From contig NZ_JANCLT010000004.1 of assembly GCF_024294785.1 (NCBI RefSeq), positions 69,843 to 133,842 of the forward strand: a DNA stretch of 64,000 bases. The letters run 5' to 3'. Source of the DNA: Ectobacillus ponti (GTDB lineage Bacteria; Bacillota; Bacilli; Bacillales; Bacillaceae_G). The position numbers and the translations under genes were made by a program. Below are positions 15,368 to 24,431 of the stretch, one piece after another (within the stretch, counting starts at the first letter, position 1; each line of letters starts with the position of its first letter). Under the pieces are notes generated by a model that saw nothing but the letters and a program-made list of their open reading frames with translations, had not been told where the DNA came from and did no database searches.

Positions 15368-16414
15368 ATGGTGATGTTATTTGCGAGAAAAGGAGATTTT
15401 GAAATTCCGCGTACAGGGATCAGCACAATCGAAACCATTGAACTTGGCGGCATTGCCCAAACCATTCTGATCCAGGGCGAGGATGCCCGTAACCCGGTAT
15501 TGCTGATGCTCCACGGCGGACCGAGCATGCCGCTGCCCGGTGTCAGCTCACGCTCCCGTGATTTTGCTGTGGCAACAGCAACGAAGGAGCTGGTGAAGCA
15601 CTTTACTGTAGTGTTTTGGGACCAGCGGGGAACCGGGAAGTCGTATCATAAGAGTATCCCGCAGGAGTCCATGCATATCGGCCAATATGTAGAGGATGCC
15701 AATGAACTGACTGATTATTTGCGGGAGCGGTTCCGGCAGGAGAAGATATTCTTGGCAGGCCATTCGTGGGGAAGTATTCTCGGGCTGCGCCTCGCTTCGG
15801 AACAGCCGCATAAATTCCACTTCTATACAGGATTGTCCCAAGTCATCAGCTGGGCGGAAAATGACCGGCTTTCCTATGCGTGGACGTGTAAAGAAGCTGA
15901 AAAACGCGGCAGCCGCAAGGCCATTCAGGAACTGGAACGGGTAGGGCAGCCGCCTTATACGAAAAGCCTCGAGCAATGGGGGGTGCTGCGCAGCTGGCAA
16001 ATGCGCTTCGGGTCCATGATTTATGAGGATGCAGAGGTAAAGCATCCGGGAATGAAGGGCGCGCTTATGCTGCTGCTGCAATCGCCGGATTATACGATGC
16101 GGGACGTCATCAACGCATTGTACCGCGGCTTTCAGTTTTCCTATTCCCAGCGCATGATTGAAGAATTTGCCGAAATTGATTTCAAGAGGACGGCGGCCCG
16201 TCTGGAGATTCCGTCCTGCTTTATTCACGGCAGGCATGATGTGCACGTGTGGGGACAGCTGCTGACAGACTATTTGGCAGATGTAGAAACAGATTATGCC
16301 AAGCAGCTGTACTGGCTGGAGAAATCCTCGCACTTGTTTCATCCCGATGATGCGAAGCGGGTGGAGCAAATTTTTATTGATGAGGTTCGTCCGGCAGCGG
16401 ATATACATATATAG
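15368..16414 (+). CDS. Alpha/beta hydrolase, proline iminopeptidase-like
   Basis: This 348-residue alpha/beta-hydrolase resembles the S33 peptidase group. It has the oxyanion motif LMLHGGPSMPLPG, DQRGTGKSY, the nucleophile elbow AGHSWGSILG, the catalytic-acid region FIHGRHDVHV and the histidine in EKSSHLFHPDDA. HGGPxxP plus DQRGxGxS are typical of proline iminopeptidases and tricorn-interacting-factor-like aminopeptidases, but several related hydrolases share them, so the substrate is uncertain. There is no signal peptide. It sits between the SOD gene and dacB with its own terminator. Confidence 0.8.
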   Translation: MVMLFARKGDFEIPRTGISTIETIELGGIAQTILIQGEDARNPVLLMLHGGPSMPLPGVSSRSRDFAVATATKELVKHFTVVFWDQRGTGKSYHKSIPQESMHIGQYVEDANELTDYLRERFRQEKIFLAGHSWGSILGLRLASEQPHKFHFYTGLSQVISWAENDRLSYAWTCKEAEKRGSRKAIQELERVGQPPYTKSLEQWGVLRSWQMRFGSMIYEDAEVKHPGMKGALMLLLQSPDYTMRDVINALYRGFQFSYSQRMIEEFAEIDFKRTAARLEIPSCFIHGRHDVHVWGQLLTDYLADVETDYAKQLYWLEKSSHLFHPDDAKRVEQIFIDEVRPAADIHI

Positions 16415-16420
16415 TGGGAA

Positions 16421-16451
16421 GGAGGCTCAGATTCCGGGCCTCCTCTTTTTT
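16421..16451 (+). terminator. Terminator of the alpha/beta hydrolase gene
   Basis: Stem GGAGGC/GCCTCC is followed by TCTTTTTT. Confidence 0.7.
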
Positions 16452-16469
16452 GCCCTGTAAGTGCCCGTG

Positions 16470-16665
16470 CCGCTTTAGAAGGGAGATGCGTCCAGCTGCA
16501 GGGACTGGCTTGCCGCCAGGGAGAACCAGCCGGTTTCGCTTTTAGTAGCATCCAGCTTCGGCAGCCAACCATCTGCCAGGGAGGTTCTCCGACACAGAGA
16601 GGCAAAAAGCGCCTCTCAGGCCGGAGAACCTCCCTTCGGATGGCTAAACGGCTTCCTCCGCTTTT
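16470..16665 (+). repeat. Structured repeats upstream of dacB: one shortened and one full copy
   Basis: Two copies of the same repeat family as at 1-323 lie head to tail. The first (about 16490-16543) keeps the TCCAGCTGC start and the CGCTTTT end but lacks the central hairpin. The second (about 16550-16665) is full length. Its central stem is AGGGAGGTTCTCCG against CGGAGAACCTCCCT, 14 perfect pairs, topped by GAGAGGC/GCCTCTC. These bases differ from the other copies yet keep the pairing. Just before, 16470-16480 looks like the tail of a further decayed copy. Confidence 0.85.
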
Positions 16666-16668
16666 GAA

Positions 16669-16696
16669 TCATATTCTTCATGTCCAAGCATACACT
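16669..16696 (+). promoter_or_regulatory. Candidate sigma-E promoter of dacB-spmA-spmB
   Basis: TCATATT (16669-16675) and CATACACT (16689-16696), separated by 13 bases, match the sporulation sigma-E consensus (KMATATT and CATACANT). This fits the mother-cell expression known for dacB in B. subtilis and places the transcript start near 16703. Confidence 0.65.
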
Positions 16697-16731
16697 TGTA
16701 CAAAACAAGAGTGAAGAAGGACGTGAAGCAG

Positions 16732-17865
16732 GTGCAGAGAGTGTTGAAGACAGGTCTTTCTGTGTTGTGTGTTGTGCTGTTGTACATAACCGCCTCCCCC
16801 CATACATATGCCGCTTTTGGCGGAGTGAGCGCCCGCAATGCTGTGCTGATGGAGCAGGAAAGCGGCCGGGTGCTGTATGCCAAGCAGGAGCACGATTCCG
16901 AGCTGATTGCCAGCATTACGAAGATTATGACGGCGCTTCTCGCCTCGGAGTCCGGAAAGATGAAGGACACGGTGACAATCACCAATACGATGGTGCGGAC
17001 GGAAGGCTCCTCCATTTATTTGAAGCCGGGCCAGAAGGTGAAGCTGGAGGATTTGGTGTACGGCTTGATGCTGCGCTCCGGCAATGATGCGGCACAGTCG
17101 ATTGCCGAGTATGTCGGCGGCAGTATGGAAGGCTTTGTATACATGATGAACGAAAAGGCGCAGGAAATCGGCATGAAGGACACCCATTTTTCAAATCCGT
17201 CCGGCTTGGATGGCGATGGCAATCATTATTCTTCCGCTTATGATATGGCGCTTTTGACAAGGTATGCCATGAACAATGAGCAGTTCCGGCAAATTACCGG
17301 CACCAAAACGTACCGCTCCGAGTCCTGGGATTATCCGTGGCGCAACAAGCATAAGCTTGTGACCGGCATGTATGAGTATGCCACCGGCGGGAAGACCGGG
17401 TTTACGAAAAAAGCAGGGCGCACGCTTGTCACCACCGCTTCGAAGGACGGCATGAATCTCATTGTGGTGACGCTGCAGGCGTCGAGCGACTGGAATGACC
17501 ACATGTATCTGTTTGATAAGGCGTTTGAGGACTATGAGATGACGACCATTATGAACCAAGGCGGCATTGGGGACGTGGAGAAAGGTCCTTACAGACAGCA
17601 TGTCTACCTGAAAAATGCCTTCAAATACCCGCTTACAGAAGCGGAGAAGGATAAGGTGACTGTGGACATTCAACTCGACAAAAAGACAGATAAGCAAAGC
17701 GGCGGCGATATGGTGGGAAAAGCCATGTTCTACTTGGACGGCCAGCCGATCGGGGAACGCAACGTGTTTTACAGCAAGAAAAAGATCTTTTCGTCCAGCG
17801 GCTCGTTTTGGGGAAATTTTAAGGAGGTCTTCTCCTCCATGCTGGGCGTGACGTACGATGGTTAA
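16732..17865 (+). CDS. dacB: Sporulation D-alanyl-D-alanine carboxypeptidase (PBP5*-like)
   Basis: This 377-residue serine DD-carboxypeptidase trims peptide cross-links of spore cortex peptidoglycan. It has a signal peptide (LKTGLSVLCVVLLYITASPHTYA), then the catalytic SITK (Ser61, Lys64), SGN (116-118) and KTG (221-223) triads of the S11 family, and a C-terminal beta domain. Starts at TTG 16696 and GTG 16711-16723 are in frame, but the first lies inside the candidate sigma-E -10 box. GTG 16732, after AAGAAGGA, is therefore preferred, with 16741 possible. The stop overlaps the spmA start, so dacB-spmA-spmB is one operon. Confidence 0.9.
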   Translation: MQRVLKTGLSVLCVVLLYITASPHTYAAFGGVSARNAVLMEQESGRVLYAKQEHDSELIASITKIMTALLASESGKMKDTVTITNTMVRTEGSSIYLKPGQKVKLEDLVYGLMLRSGNDAAQSIAEYVGGSMEGFVYMMNEKAQEIGMKDTHFSNPSGLDGDGNHYSSAYDMALLTRYAMNNEQFRQITGTKTYRSESWDYPWRNKHKLVTGMYEYATGGKTGFTKKAGRTLVTTASKDGMNLIVVTLQASSDWNDHMYLFDKAFEDYEMTTIMNQGGIGDVEKGPYRQHVYLKNAFKYPLTEAEKDKVTVDIQLDKKTDKQSGGDMVGKAMFYLDGQPIGERNVFYSKKKIFSSSGSFWGNFKEVFSSMLGVTYDG

Positions 17866-18457
17866 TATTATCTGGGTTGTGATGACGGTTGTCGGCATTG
17901 TGTTCGCCATGATCAACGGCACGATGGAGGCAGTCAATAAAGCGGTGTTTGAGGGGGCAAAAAGCGCAGTTACGATTTGTATCGGCCTGCTGAGTGTGCT
18001 CGTGTTTTGGCTCGGGCTCATGAAAATTGCAGAGGAAGCCGGGCTCTTGAAAAAGCTGGTGAACCTGTTTCTGCCGGTTATCCGAAAGCTGTTTCCAGAA
18101 ATTCCGGAGGGCCATCCGTCCATGGGCTTTATCTTGTCCAACATGATGGCGAATCTGTTCGGGCTGGGCAATGCAGCCACACCGCTCGGCATTAAAGCAA
18201 TGGAGCATTTAAAGGAACTGAGCGGCAACAAGGACTACCCAAGCCGCTCCATGGTCACCTTTCTTGTACTGAATACGGCAGCGATCACGCTCATTCCGAC
18301 AACTGTCATCTCCATCCGGATGACGTACAAGTCCGCCAATCCGACAGAGATTGTCGGGGTAACGCTCCTGGCGCAGGTGGTTGCCATGATTGGGGCGCTT
18401 TGGATTGACCGCATCTTTTACAAACGGCGAGTGAAGAAGGGGAGGGAACATAAATGA
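17858..18457 (+). CDS. spmA: Spore maturation protein A
   Basis: This 199-residue membrane protein of the nucleoside-recognition (Gate) domain family has about five hydrophobic segments. It has the family stretch NMMANLFGLGNAATPLGIKA and ends in a basic tail. SpmA works with SpmB in dehydrating the spore core and its loss lowers spore heat resistance in Bacillus. It overlaps dacB by eight bases and spmB by four bases, a translationally coupled mother-cell operon. Confidence 0.95.
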   Translation: MVNIIWVVMTVVGIVFAMINGTMEAVNKAVFEGAKSAVTICIGLLSVLVFWLGLMKIAEEAGLLKKLVNLFLPVIRKLFPEIPEGHPSMGFILSNMMANLFGLGNAATPLGIKAMEHLKELSGNKDYPSRSMVTFLVLNTAAITLIPTTVISIRMTYKSANPTEIVGVTLLAQVVAMIGALWIDRIFYKRRVKKGREHK

Positions 18458-18981
18458 GCGTGATGAATACCATCTCTCTCTGGATTATCCCGTGCATGAT
18501 CGGGTTTATCCTGTTATACGGCACCTTTAAAAAGGTGCCGACCTATGAAACGTTTGTCGAGGGCGGAAAAGAGGGGCTGCAGATTGCCGTATCTATTCTG
18601 CCGTTTATGGTCGGCATGCTGGTGTCCATTGCCATATTCCGGGCTTCCGGGGCACTGGATGCAATGGTCGGCGTCATGAAGCCGGTGCTCGATAAGGTGG
18701 GCATCCCCGCTGAGATTGTGCCGCTCGCCCTCATCCGGCCCATTTCCGGGTCAGCGGGCCTCAGCATCACGACAGATTTGATTGCCACCTATGGTCCGGA
18801 TTCCTTCATCGGCCGTCTTGCCTCCACAATCCAGGGAAGCACGGATACGACGTTTTACGTGCTTACTGTATACTTTGGGGCGGTCGGCATCCGGAAAATG
18901 GGCGACGCGCTGAAGGTGGGACTGCTTGCCGACCTCATCGGAATCGTTTGCTCCATTATCTTTGTCAGCCTGTTTTTCTAA
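18454..18981 (+). CDS. spmB: Spore maturation protein B
   Basis: This 175-residue Gate-domain membrane protein is the partner of SpmA. It shows ALIRPISGSAGLSITTDLIA and GSTDTTFYVLTVYFGAVGI, the conserved SpmB blocks. Its ATG overlaps the spmA stop codon. It is the last gene of the dacB-spmA-spmB operon and is followed by a strong terminator. Confidence 0.95.
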   Translation: MSVMNTISLWIIPCMIGFILLYGTFKKVPTYETFVEGGKEGLQIAVSILPFMVGMLVSIAIFRASGALDAMVGVMKPVLDKVGIPAEIVPLALIRPISGSAGLSITTDLIATYGPDSFIGRLASTIQGSTDTTFYVLTVYFGAVGIRKMGDALKVGLLADLIGIVCSIIFVSLFF

Positions 18982-18983
18982 TG

Positions 18984-19010
18984 AGAATGCCGGAATTCCG
19001 GCATTCTTTT
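18984..19010 (+). terminator. Terminator of dacB-spmA-spmB
   Basis: This is a perfect palindrome, arms AGAATGCCGGAA/TTCCGGCATTCT, followed by TTTT. Confidence 0.9.
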
Positions 19011-19229
19011 TGATTTCCTTTTCCTTTTTGGCAAAACTTTATTATAATAGTAAAAGCTTCATGACATGGTTGTTTCCATTGGACAAGCCGCTTGTCAGGA
19101 AGAATTTGCTTGTGACAAAAACGTGAACAAATTGTTAACGGAAAAGTGTGAAAATACACACATAATAAGTCCGCTAACTTGTTTTCCTTTTTTGTGGAAG
19201 GTAAGATAAATTTGAGGTGAAGAAACGAC

Positions 19230-19958
19230 ATGGAAAGATTGCAGAAGGTGATCGCGCAAGCGGGAATCGCCTCCAGACGCAAGGCGGAAGAGCTCATCCT
19301 GCAGGGCAAGGTGAAGGTCAACGGCCAAGTGGTCAAGGAATTGGGAACAAAGGTGTCCGGCAAGGACCGGGTCGAGGTGGAAGGCATTCAGATTGAAAAG
19401 GAATCACCGGTCTATTATCTCTTATACAAGCCAACTGGTGTCATTTCCACGGTGAGCGACGATAAGGGGCGGAAAACGGTCACGGACTTTTTTCAGGAGG
19501 TGCCGCAGCGTGTATTCCCTGTTGGCCGCCTGGACTATGACACATCCGGCTTGCTGCTGATGACAAACGACGGTGAGTTTTCCAATATACTGACGCACCC
19601 GAAATATGAGGTGGATAAGGTATATGTGGCCAAGGTGAAGGGTGTGCTGACGAAGGAAAAAGTCCGGATGCTTGAGCGCGGCGTCATGCTTGAGGATGGC
19701 AAAACGGCGCCGGCACAGGTGAAGGTCATCTCCGGTGACCGCCGCAAGGAAACGGCTGTTGTGCAAATTACCATTCATGAAGGCCGCAACCGGCAAGTGC
19801 GCCGCATGTTTGAAGCGGTAGGCTGTCCTGTGCAGAAGCTGAAACGCGAGCGCTATGCCTTTTTGGAGCTGGGCAATCTGCGCCCCGGAGAAAAGCGGGA
19901 GCTGACGCCGCACGAAGTGAAGCGTCTGCGTGCAACGGCAACGACAAAGCCGCGTTAA
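19230..19958 (+). CDS. rluB: 23S rRNA pseudouridine synthase B
   Basis: This 242-residue enzyme carries an S4 RNA-binding domain (about 1-60, starting [20 protein letters not shown]) and an RsuA/RluB catalytic domain with the motif [12 protein letters not shown], in which Asp102 is the nucleophile, and the downstream [12 protein letters not shown]. RluB modifies a uridine in domain V of 23S rRNA. The start follows a TTGAGGTGAAG site. As in B. subtilis it lies between spmB and resA. Confidence 0.95.
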   Translation: MERLQKVIAQAGIASRRKAEELILQGKVKVNGQVVKELGTKVSGKDRVEVEGIQIEKESPVYYLLYKPTGVISTVSDDKGRKTVTDFFQEVPQRVFPVGRLDYDTSGLLLMTNDGEFSNILTHPKYEVDKVYVAKVKGVLTKEKVRMLERGVMLEDGKTAPAQVKVISGDRRKETAVVQITIHEGRNRQVRRMFEAVGCPVQKLKRERYAFLELGNLRPGEKRELTPHEVKRLRATATTKPR

Positions 19959-19975
19959 ACATACACAAACAAGAC

Positions 19976-19998
19976 AGACTCAGCGCTGTGCTGAGTCT
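19976..19998 (+). terminator. Hairpin between rluB and resA (weak terminator)
   Basis: Stem AGACTCAGC/GCTGAGTCT has a five-base loop. No T run follows, so it may only partly separate rluB from the res operon. Confidence 0.5.
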
Positions 19999-20019
19999 TG
20001 GCAGCCAAGGGGGAAGAGG

Positions 20020-20541
20020 ATGAAAAAGAACAGATTGCTGTTTCGGTCCGTCATTTTGCTTGTACTCATCGGCGCAGTTGCTTTCACACTGTACCAGAAT
20101 TTCTCCGGCGATAAGGAGAAGGTCGCAATTGGAAGCGCTGCCCCAAACTTTAAAGCTGTTACGATGGATGGCAAAGAAATCTCGCTGCGGGATTTGCGCG
20201 GCAAAGGCGTGTTCTTGAATTTTTGGGGCACCTGGTGCAAGCCGTGCGAGAAGGAAATGCCTTATATGAATGAACTGTACAGCGTGTATAAAGACAAGGG
20301 TGTCGAGATTGTCGCGTTGAATGCGGATGAGACCGAGATTGCGGTGAAAAATTTCGCTGCGCAGTACGGTCTGAAATTCCCAATTGCGATTGATAAGGGC
20401 CAGGAAATTTTGACTACATACGGCGTCGTGCCGCTGCCAACCTCCTTCTTGATTGATAAGAACGGCAAGGTTGTGGATATCATTAAAGGCACACAGACAA
20501 AGGAACAGATCGAAGCCTACATGAAGAAAATTATGCCGTAA
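20020..20541 (+). CDS. resA: Membrane-anchored thiol-disulfide oxidoreductase for cytochrome c maturation
   Basis: This 173-residue protein has one N-terminal membrane anchor (about 8-26) and an extracytoplasmic thioredoxin-like domain with active site WCKPCEKE (Cys73, Cys76) and the cis-proline region [11 protein letters not shown]. ResA reduces the haem-binding cysteines of apocytochrome c before haem ligation by ResBC. The start follows GGGGAAGAGG. It is the first gene of resABC. Confidence 0.95.
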   Translation: MKKNRLLFRSVILLVLIGAVAFTLYQNFSGDKEKVAIGSAAPNFKAVTMDGKEISLRDLRGKGVFLNFWGTWCKPCEKEMPYMNELYSVYKDKGVEIVALNADETEIAVKNFAAQYGLKFPIAIDKGQEILTTYGVVPLPTSFLIDKNGKVVDIIKGTQTKEQIEAYMKKIMP

Positions 20542-20561
20542 CGCAGCAAAGGGGTGAGGAA

Positions 20562-22184
20562 ATGGATCATGTGAAATGTGAATGCGGGCACGTCAATCCA
20601 ATCGGCACGATTTTTTGCGAAGCCTGCGGCAAGCCGTTTGAGGACGGGGAATCTGCAGCGCTGTTGGATATGAAGTATGAAGGCAGCGCCCGCCGGTCCG
20701 TGACGAATACAAAAACAATTGTAGATAAGATTTGGAGCTTTTTCTCATCTGTGAAAGTGGGAATTTGGCTCATCGTCATCACATTGGCAGCCTCCGCAAT
20801 CGGCACAATTTTGCCGCAGCAAATGTACCTGCCGCCAAACGCAACACCCGAGCAGTATTATGCCGACCAATACGGTACGCTTGGAGAACTGTACTACCAG
20901 CTTGGCTTCAATAATTTATACAGTTCCTGGTGGTATATCCTTCTCTTGGCTTCCATCGGCATTTCGCTCGTGATTTGCAGTCTGGACCGGGTTGTGCCGC
21001 TGTACAAGGCTTTGAAAAAGCAAGGAGTCACACGCCATGCCAGCTTCTTGAAGCGCCAGCGTGTATATGGCGTCTCTGCCGCCACCGGAGAAGAGATTGC
21101 AAGAATAGAAGAAAACCTGAAGAAGCGCCGCTACCGCGTACGGATGGAGAACGGCAACATCCTGGCGGAAAAAGGACGTTTCTCCCGTTGGGGCCCTTAT
21201 GTCAACCATGTTGGTCTCATTATTTTCTTGTTTGGCACCATGCTCCGCTTTGTGCCTGGCATGTATGTCGATCAGTCGGTCTGGCTGCGGGAAGGGGAAA
21301 CGAAAGAGATCCCGGGCACGAACGGAAAGTACTATATTAAGAATGAAAAGTTTATTAAGGAAGTGTATGACAAGAGTAAGGATGCCGCTGTATTCGGCGA
21401 TGCCATCGACCGTGTCGGCAATAAAATGATTCCAAAGAACTTCCAAACCAACGTCGTCCTGTACAAGGCGGCCGGCAAGGCTGTGGCCGGCCAGGAGCCA
21501 AAGCTGGAGAAAGTGAAAGCCTACGACATCCGTGTCAATGAGCCGCTGGAATTTGATAACTATTCCCTGTACCAGGTGGATTACAAGGAAGGCGAGCTCA
21601 GCAAGATGAAGCTGTTTCTGGAGAACAAGGCGACGGCTGAAAAGCTGGGCCCGATTGCCATCAGCCTGGATGACCCGAAGGAATCCTATGATTTGGGCGG
21701 GGGCCATGTTGTTAAGCTATTAAACTATTTCCCGGACTTCTACTTCGATGAGGATGGAAAACCGAACACGAAAACAAAGGTGCCCAATAACCCGGCCTTC
21801 GTATTCAAGATGATTACGCCGGAGAAGCCTGACGGAGAAGTCAGTTTCGTGGCAATTCGTCAGAATATTGAACCATCTGGCGAAAACAAATACAAGATGA
21901 CCTTCGCCGGCATTGAGACGCGCAATGCGAGCGCCTTAACAGTGAAGAAGGACCTCACGCTGTGGATCGTTGGCCTTGGCGGAGCCATCTTTATGATCGG
22001 AGTGATTCAAGGGATGTATTGGAATCACCGCCGCATCTGGGTGCAGCGTGTCGGCAGCGAGCTGTGGATCGCCGGCCATACGAATAAAAACTGGTATGGC
22101 TTCCGCAATGAAATTGCCAAGGTACTGGAGGGTACCAGCATTCCAAAGCCGCAGGATAAAGCATTAACAGAAAAAATCAGCTAA
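20562..22184 (+). CDS. resB: Cytochrome c synthase subunit ResB (system II)
   Basis: This 540-residue membrane protein begins with a small zinc-ribbon-like segment [18 protein letters not shown]. Three membrane helices follow in the first half, near residues 70-90, 120-140 and 200-215, then a large extracytoplasmic domain, and a last helix near 465-485 ([20 protein letters not shown]). ResB and ResC together carry haem across the membrane and attach it to apocytochrome c. It lies 20 bases after resA and 13 bases before resC. Confidence 0.93.
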   Translation: MDHVKCECGHVNPIGTIFCEACGKPFEDGESAALLDMKYEGSARRSVTNTKTIVDKIWSFFSSVKVGIWLIVITLAASAIGTILPQQMYLPPNATPEQYYADQYGTLGELYYQLGFNNLYSSWWYILLLASIGISLVICSLDRVVPLYKALKKQGVTRHASFLKRQRVYGVSAATGEEIARIEENLKKRRYRVRMENGNILAEKGRFSRWGPYVNHVGLIIFLFGTMLRFVPGMYVDQSVWLREGETKEIPGTNGKYYIKNEKFIKEVYDKSKDAAVFGDAIDRVGNKMIPKNFQTNVVLYKAAGKAVAGQEPKLEKVKAYDIRVNEPLEFDNYSLYQVDYKEGELSKMKLFLENKATAEKLGPIAISLDDPKESYDLGGGHVVKLLNYFPDFYFDEDGKPNTKTKVPNNPAFVFKMITPEKPDGEVSFVAIRQNIEPSGENKYKMTFAGIETRNASALTVKKDLTLWIVGLGGAIFMIGVIQGMYWNHRRIWVQRVGSELWIAGHTNKNWYGFRNEIAKVLEGTSIPKPQDKALTEKIS

Positions 22185-22197
22185 GGGTGGGAGAAAT

Positions 22198-23355
22198 GTG
22201 GCGCAACTGAGCAGTGACTTTCTTTTTGTGGCCTTTGTTTTATACTTAATCGCAACCCTATTCTTCGGCGGAGCAATCCGGGAAAAGGGCAAGAGGTGGG
22301 CAAATATCGGGATCGGCATTACAATTGCCGGCTTCGCAGCCCAGCTCGTATACTTCATCACGCGCTGGATTGCCGCGGGGCATGCGCCGGTCAGCAATCT
22401 GTTTGAGTTCACGACGTTCTTTGGCATGATGCTCGTATGCTCGTTCATTATTATTTATTTCATCTATCGCACAAGCGTGCTCGGACTGTTCGCGCTGCCG
22501 GTGGCCATTCTCGTCATTGCCTACGCGAGTATGTTCCCGCGCGAAATTACCCCGCTGATTCCATCGCTGAAGAGCAACTGGCTGCATATTCACGTAACAA
22601 CCGCAGCGGCAGGGGAATCCATTCTGGCAATCAGCTTTGTGGCCGGATTAATCTATCTGGTTAAAAACATCGACCAGACAAAACGCAGCAAGCAAACATT
22701 TTGGCTTGAAGCGGTTATGTTCTTCATGATTTGTACGCTTGGCTTTGTTGTTGCCACAAGTTCTTTTGCGGCGGCAAAGTATGAAGCCAAGTTTCAGTAC
22801 ATTGATAAAAACAAGCAGCAGAGTGAAATGGTGTACAATATGCCGGCATTTGTCGGCCCGAATGAAGGCAAGCTGCAGACAAAGGGCAAGCTGGAGCCGG
22901 CTTTACACACGCCAGCCGTTATCAATGCAAAGAAGCTGAATACGGTGGTTTGGTCCATCCTGTTCGGAACCGGCATTTATGCCGTGCTGCGCCTTTTGTT
23001 CCGCCAGCGCATCGGAGCATTCCTGAAGCGCTTTGTGCAGCGCGTGGACGATGATTTGCTTGATGAAATCGGCTATCGTTCCGTGGCCATTGGCTTCCCG
23101 GTCTTCACACTGGGCGCACTGATTTTTGCAATGATCTGGGCGCAGGTCGCCTGGACGCGCTTCTGGGGCTGGGACCCGAAGGAAGTATGGGCCCTCATTA
23201 CCTGGCTGTTCTATGCGGCATTTCTGCATCTTCGCCTGTCTAAGGGCTGGCACGGCGAGAAATCCGCATGGCTTGCGGTCATCGGTTTTGCCATCATTAT
23301 GTTCAACCTTGTTGCGGTGAACTTGATTATCGCAGGCTTGCATTCCTACGCATAA
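22198..23355 (+). CDS. resC: Cytochrome c synthase subunit ResC (CcsA family)
   Basis: This 385-residue CcsA-type membrane protein holds the haem-handling tryptophan-rich motif [19 protein letters not shown] near residues 315-333 and several histidines in loops. About eight hydrophobic helices are visible. It forms the haem-lyase complex with ResB. Translation starts at GTG 22198 after GGGTGGGAG. A strong terminator follows, separating resABC from resDE. Confidence 0.94.
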   Translation: MAQLSSDFLFVAFVLYLIATLFFGGAIREKGKRWANIGIGITIAGFAAQLVYFITRWIAAGHAPVSNLFEFTTFFGMMLVCSFIIIYFIYRTSVLGLFALPVAILVIAYASMFPREITPLIPSLKSNWLHIHVTTAAAGESILAISFVAGLIYLVKNIDQTKRSKQTFWLEAVMFFMICTLGFVVATSSFAAAKYEAKFQYIDKNKQQSEMVYNMPAFVGPNEGKLQTKGKLEPALHTPAVINAKKLNTVVWSILFGTGIYAVLRLLFRQRIGAFLKRFVQRVDDDLLDEIGYRSVAIGFPVFTLGALIFAMIWAQVAWTRFWGWDPKEVWALITWLFYAAFLHLRLSKGWHGEKSAWLAVIGFAIIMFNLVAVNLIIAGLHSYA

Positions 23356-23356
23356 A

Positions 23357-23387
23357 AGACTCTCCCATTTGGGAGAGTCTTTTTTTC
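23357..23387 (+). terminator. Terminator of resABC
   Basis: Stem AGACTCTCCC/GGGAGAGTCT has a four-base loop and is followed by TTTTTTT. Confidence 0.92.
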
Positions 23388-23711
23388 ATGGAGGGAGTTT
23401 CCCAAGCAACCAAGTGAAAAATAGAAGAAAGCTTAGAAAAGTCAAGGTGTTTGCTATTTTTCTTCGAAATTTTGTCAATTTCTTTTCAATTTTACGCAAA
23501 ACATAGTAAAAACGGAAATCATTATGTAAAATGTTGACGAGGGTCAAGCGGGAAGATTCATAAAATGCTCATATGTATTGCAAACCTGCAAACATTTAGC
23601 AAACTTCCTGTGGGAGGGAGCGCGTATAGTGCGCCTCTCCATGGTAAATTGTAGAGAAATAGAGCGAGAAAGGCAGGTGTGGACCGCTCTGTTTGGCCGA
23701 GCGGGAGAACG
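23388..23711 (+). promoter_or_regulatory. AT-rich resDE upstream region with a leader hairpin
   Basis: No gene is seen in this stretch. It is AT-rich up to about 23600 and should carry the resDE promoter; TTGACG at about 23533 is a possible -35 element, but no convincing -10 spacing was found. A GC-rich hairpin at 23613-23640 (GGAGGG-A-GCGC against GCGCCTCTCC, one bulge, seven-base loop) precedes the resD start by about 70 bases and may act in the leader RNA. Confidence 0.4.
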
Positions 23712-24431
23712 ATGCAAAATACTGAAACGAAGATTCTTGTAGTAGATGATGAGGAGCGTATTCGCCGCCTCTTAAAAATGTACTTAGAGCGTGAAGGCTA
23801 TACCATTGATGAAGCCGACAACGGCGATACTGCGCTGGCAAAAGCGCTGCAGTACGAGTATGACTTGATTGTCCTGGATCTGATGATGCCCGGCAAGGAC
23901 GGCATTGAAGTCTGCCGTGAGGTGCGCGAGAAAAAGTCAACGCCGATCATTATGCTGACAGCAAAGGGCGAGGAGGTAAACCGCGTACAGGGCTTTGAAG
24001 TGGGAACCGATGACTACATCGTGAAGCCGTTCAGTCCGCGTGAAGTGGTTCTCCGGGTAAAAGCGCTGCTGCGCCGCTCGACACCGGTTACCTTCTTCTC
24101 GCAGGAAACAACAACAAAGGATATCACTGTGTTTCCGCATCTGACAATTGATAATGATGCGCACCGGGTGACGGCGGACGGCCAGGAAGTCAACCTGACA
24201 CCGAAGGAATATGAGCTGCTGCTGTTTTTGGCAAAATCACCGGATAAGGTGTTTGACCGGGAGCAGCTGTTGAAGGAAGTATGGCAATATGAATTCTTCG
24301 GCGACCTGCGTACGGTTGACACACATGTCAAGCGTTTGCGCGAGAAGCTGAATAAAAAATCTGCGAGCGCCGCCAAGATGATTGTGACGGTCTGGGGCGT
24401 TGGCTATAAATTCGAGGTCGTGAACGAATAA
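23712..24431 (+). CDS. resD: Response regulator ResD (OmpR family)
   Basis: This 239-residue regulator has a receiver domain with the acidic pair VDDEE (12-14) and phospho-acceptor Asp56 in VLDLMMPG, conserved Lys in IVKPFSP, and an OmpR/PhoB winged helix (LTPKEYELLLFLAKSPDKVF to VGYKFE). ResD activates aerobic and anaerobic respiration genes, including resABC, ctaA and fnr, in B. subtilis. Start 23712 follows GCGGGAG; the open frame from 23679 adds eleven residues not seen in ResD. Its stop overlaps the resE start. Confidence 0.95.
   Translation: MQNTETKILVVDDEERIRRLLKMYLEREGYTIDEADNGDTALAKALQYEYDLIVLDLMMPGKDGIEVCREVREKKSTPIIMLTAKGEEVNRVQGFEVGTDDYIVKPFSPREVVLRVKALLRRSTPVTFFSQETTTKDITVFPHLTIDNDAHRVTADGQEVNLTPKEYELLLFLAKSPDKVFDREQLLKEVWQYEFFGDLRTVDTHVKRLREKLNKKSASAAKMIVTVWGVGYKFEVVNE

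Noticed and set aside
16696-16731. TTG 16696 as the dacB start
   Set aside because: It lies in the sigma-E -10 element and gives an N-terminal extension before the signal peptide.
19976-19998. Hairpin before resA as a full terminator or riboswitch
   Set aside because: There is no T run and no recognisable aptamer; listed only as a weak hairpin.
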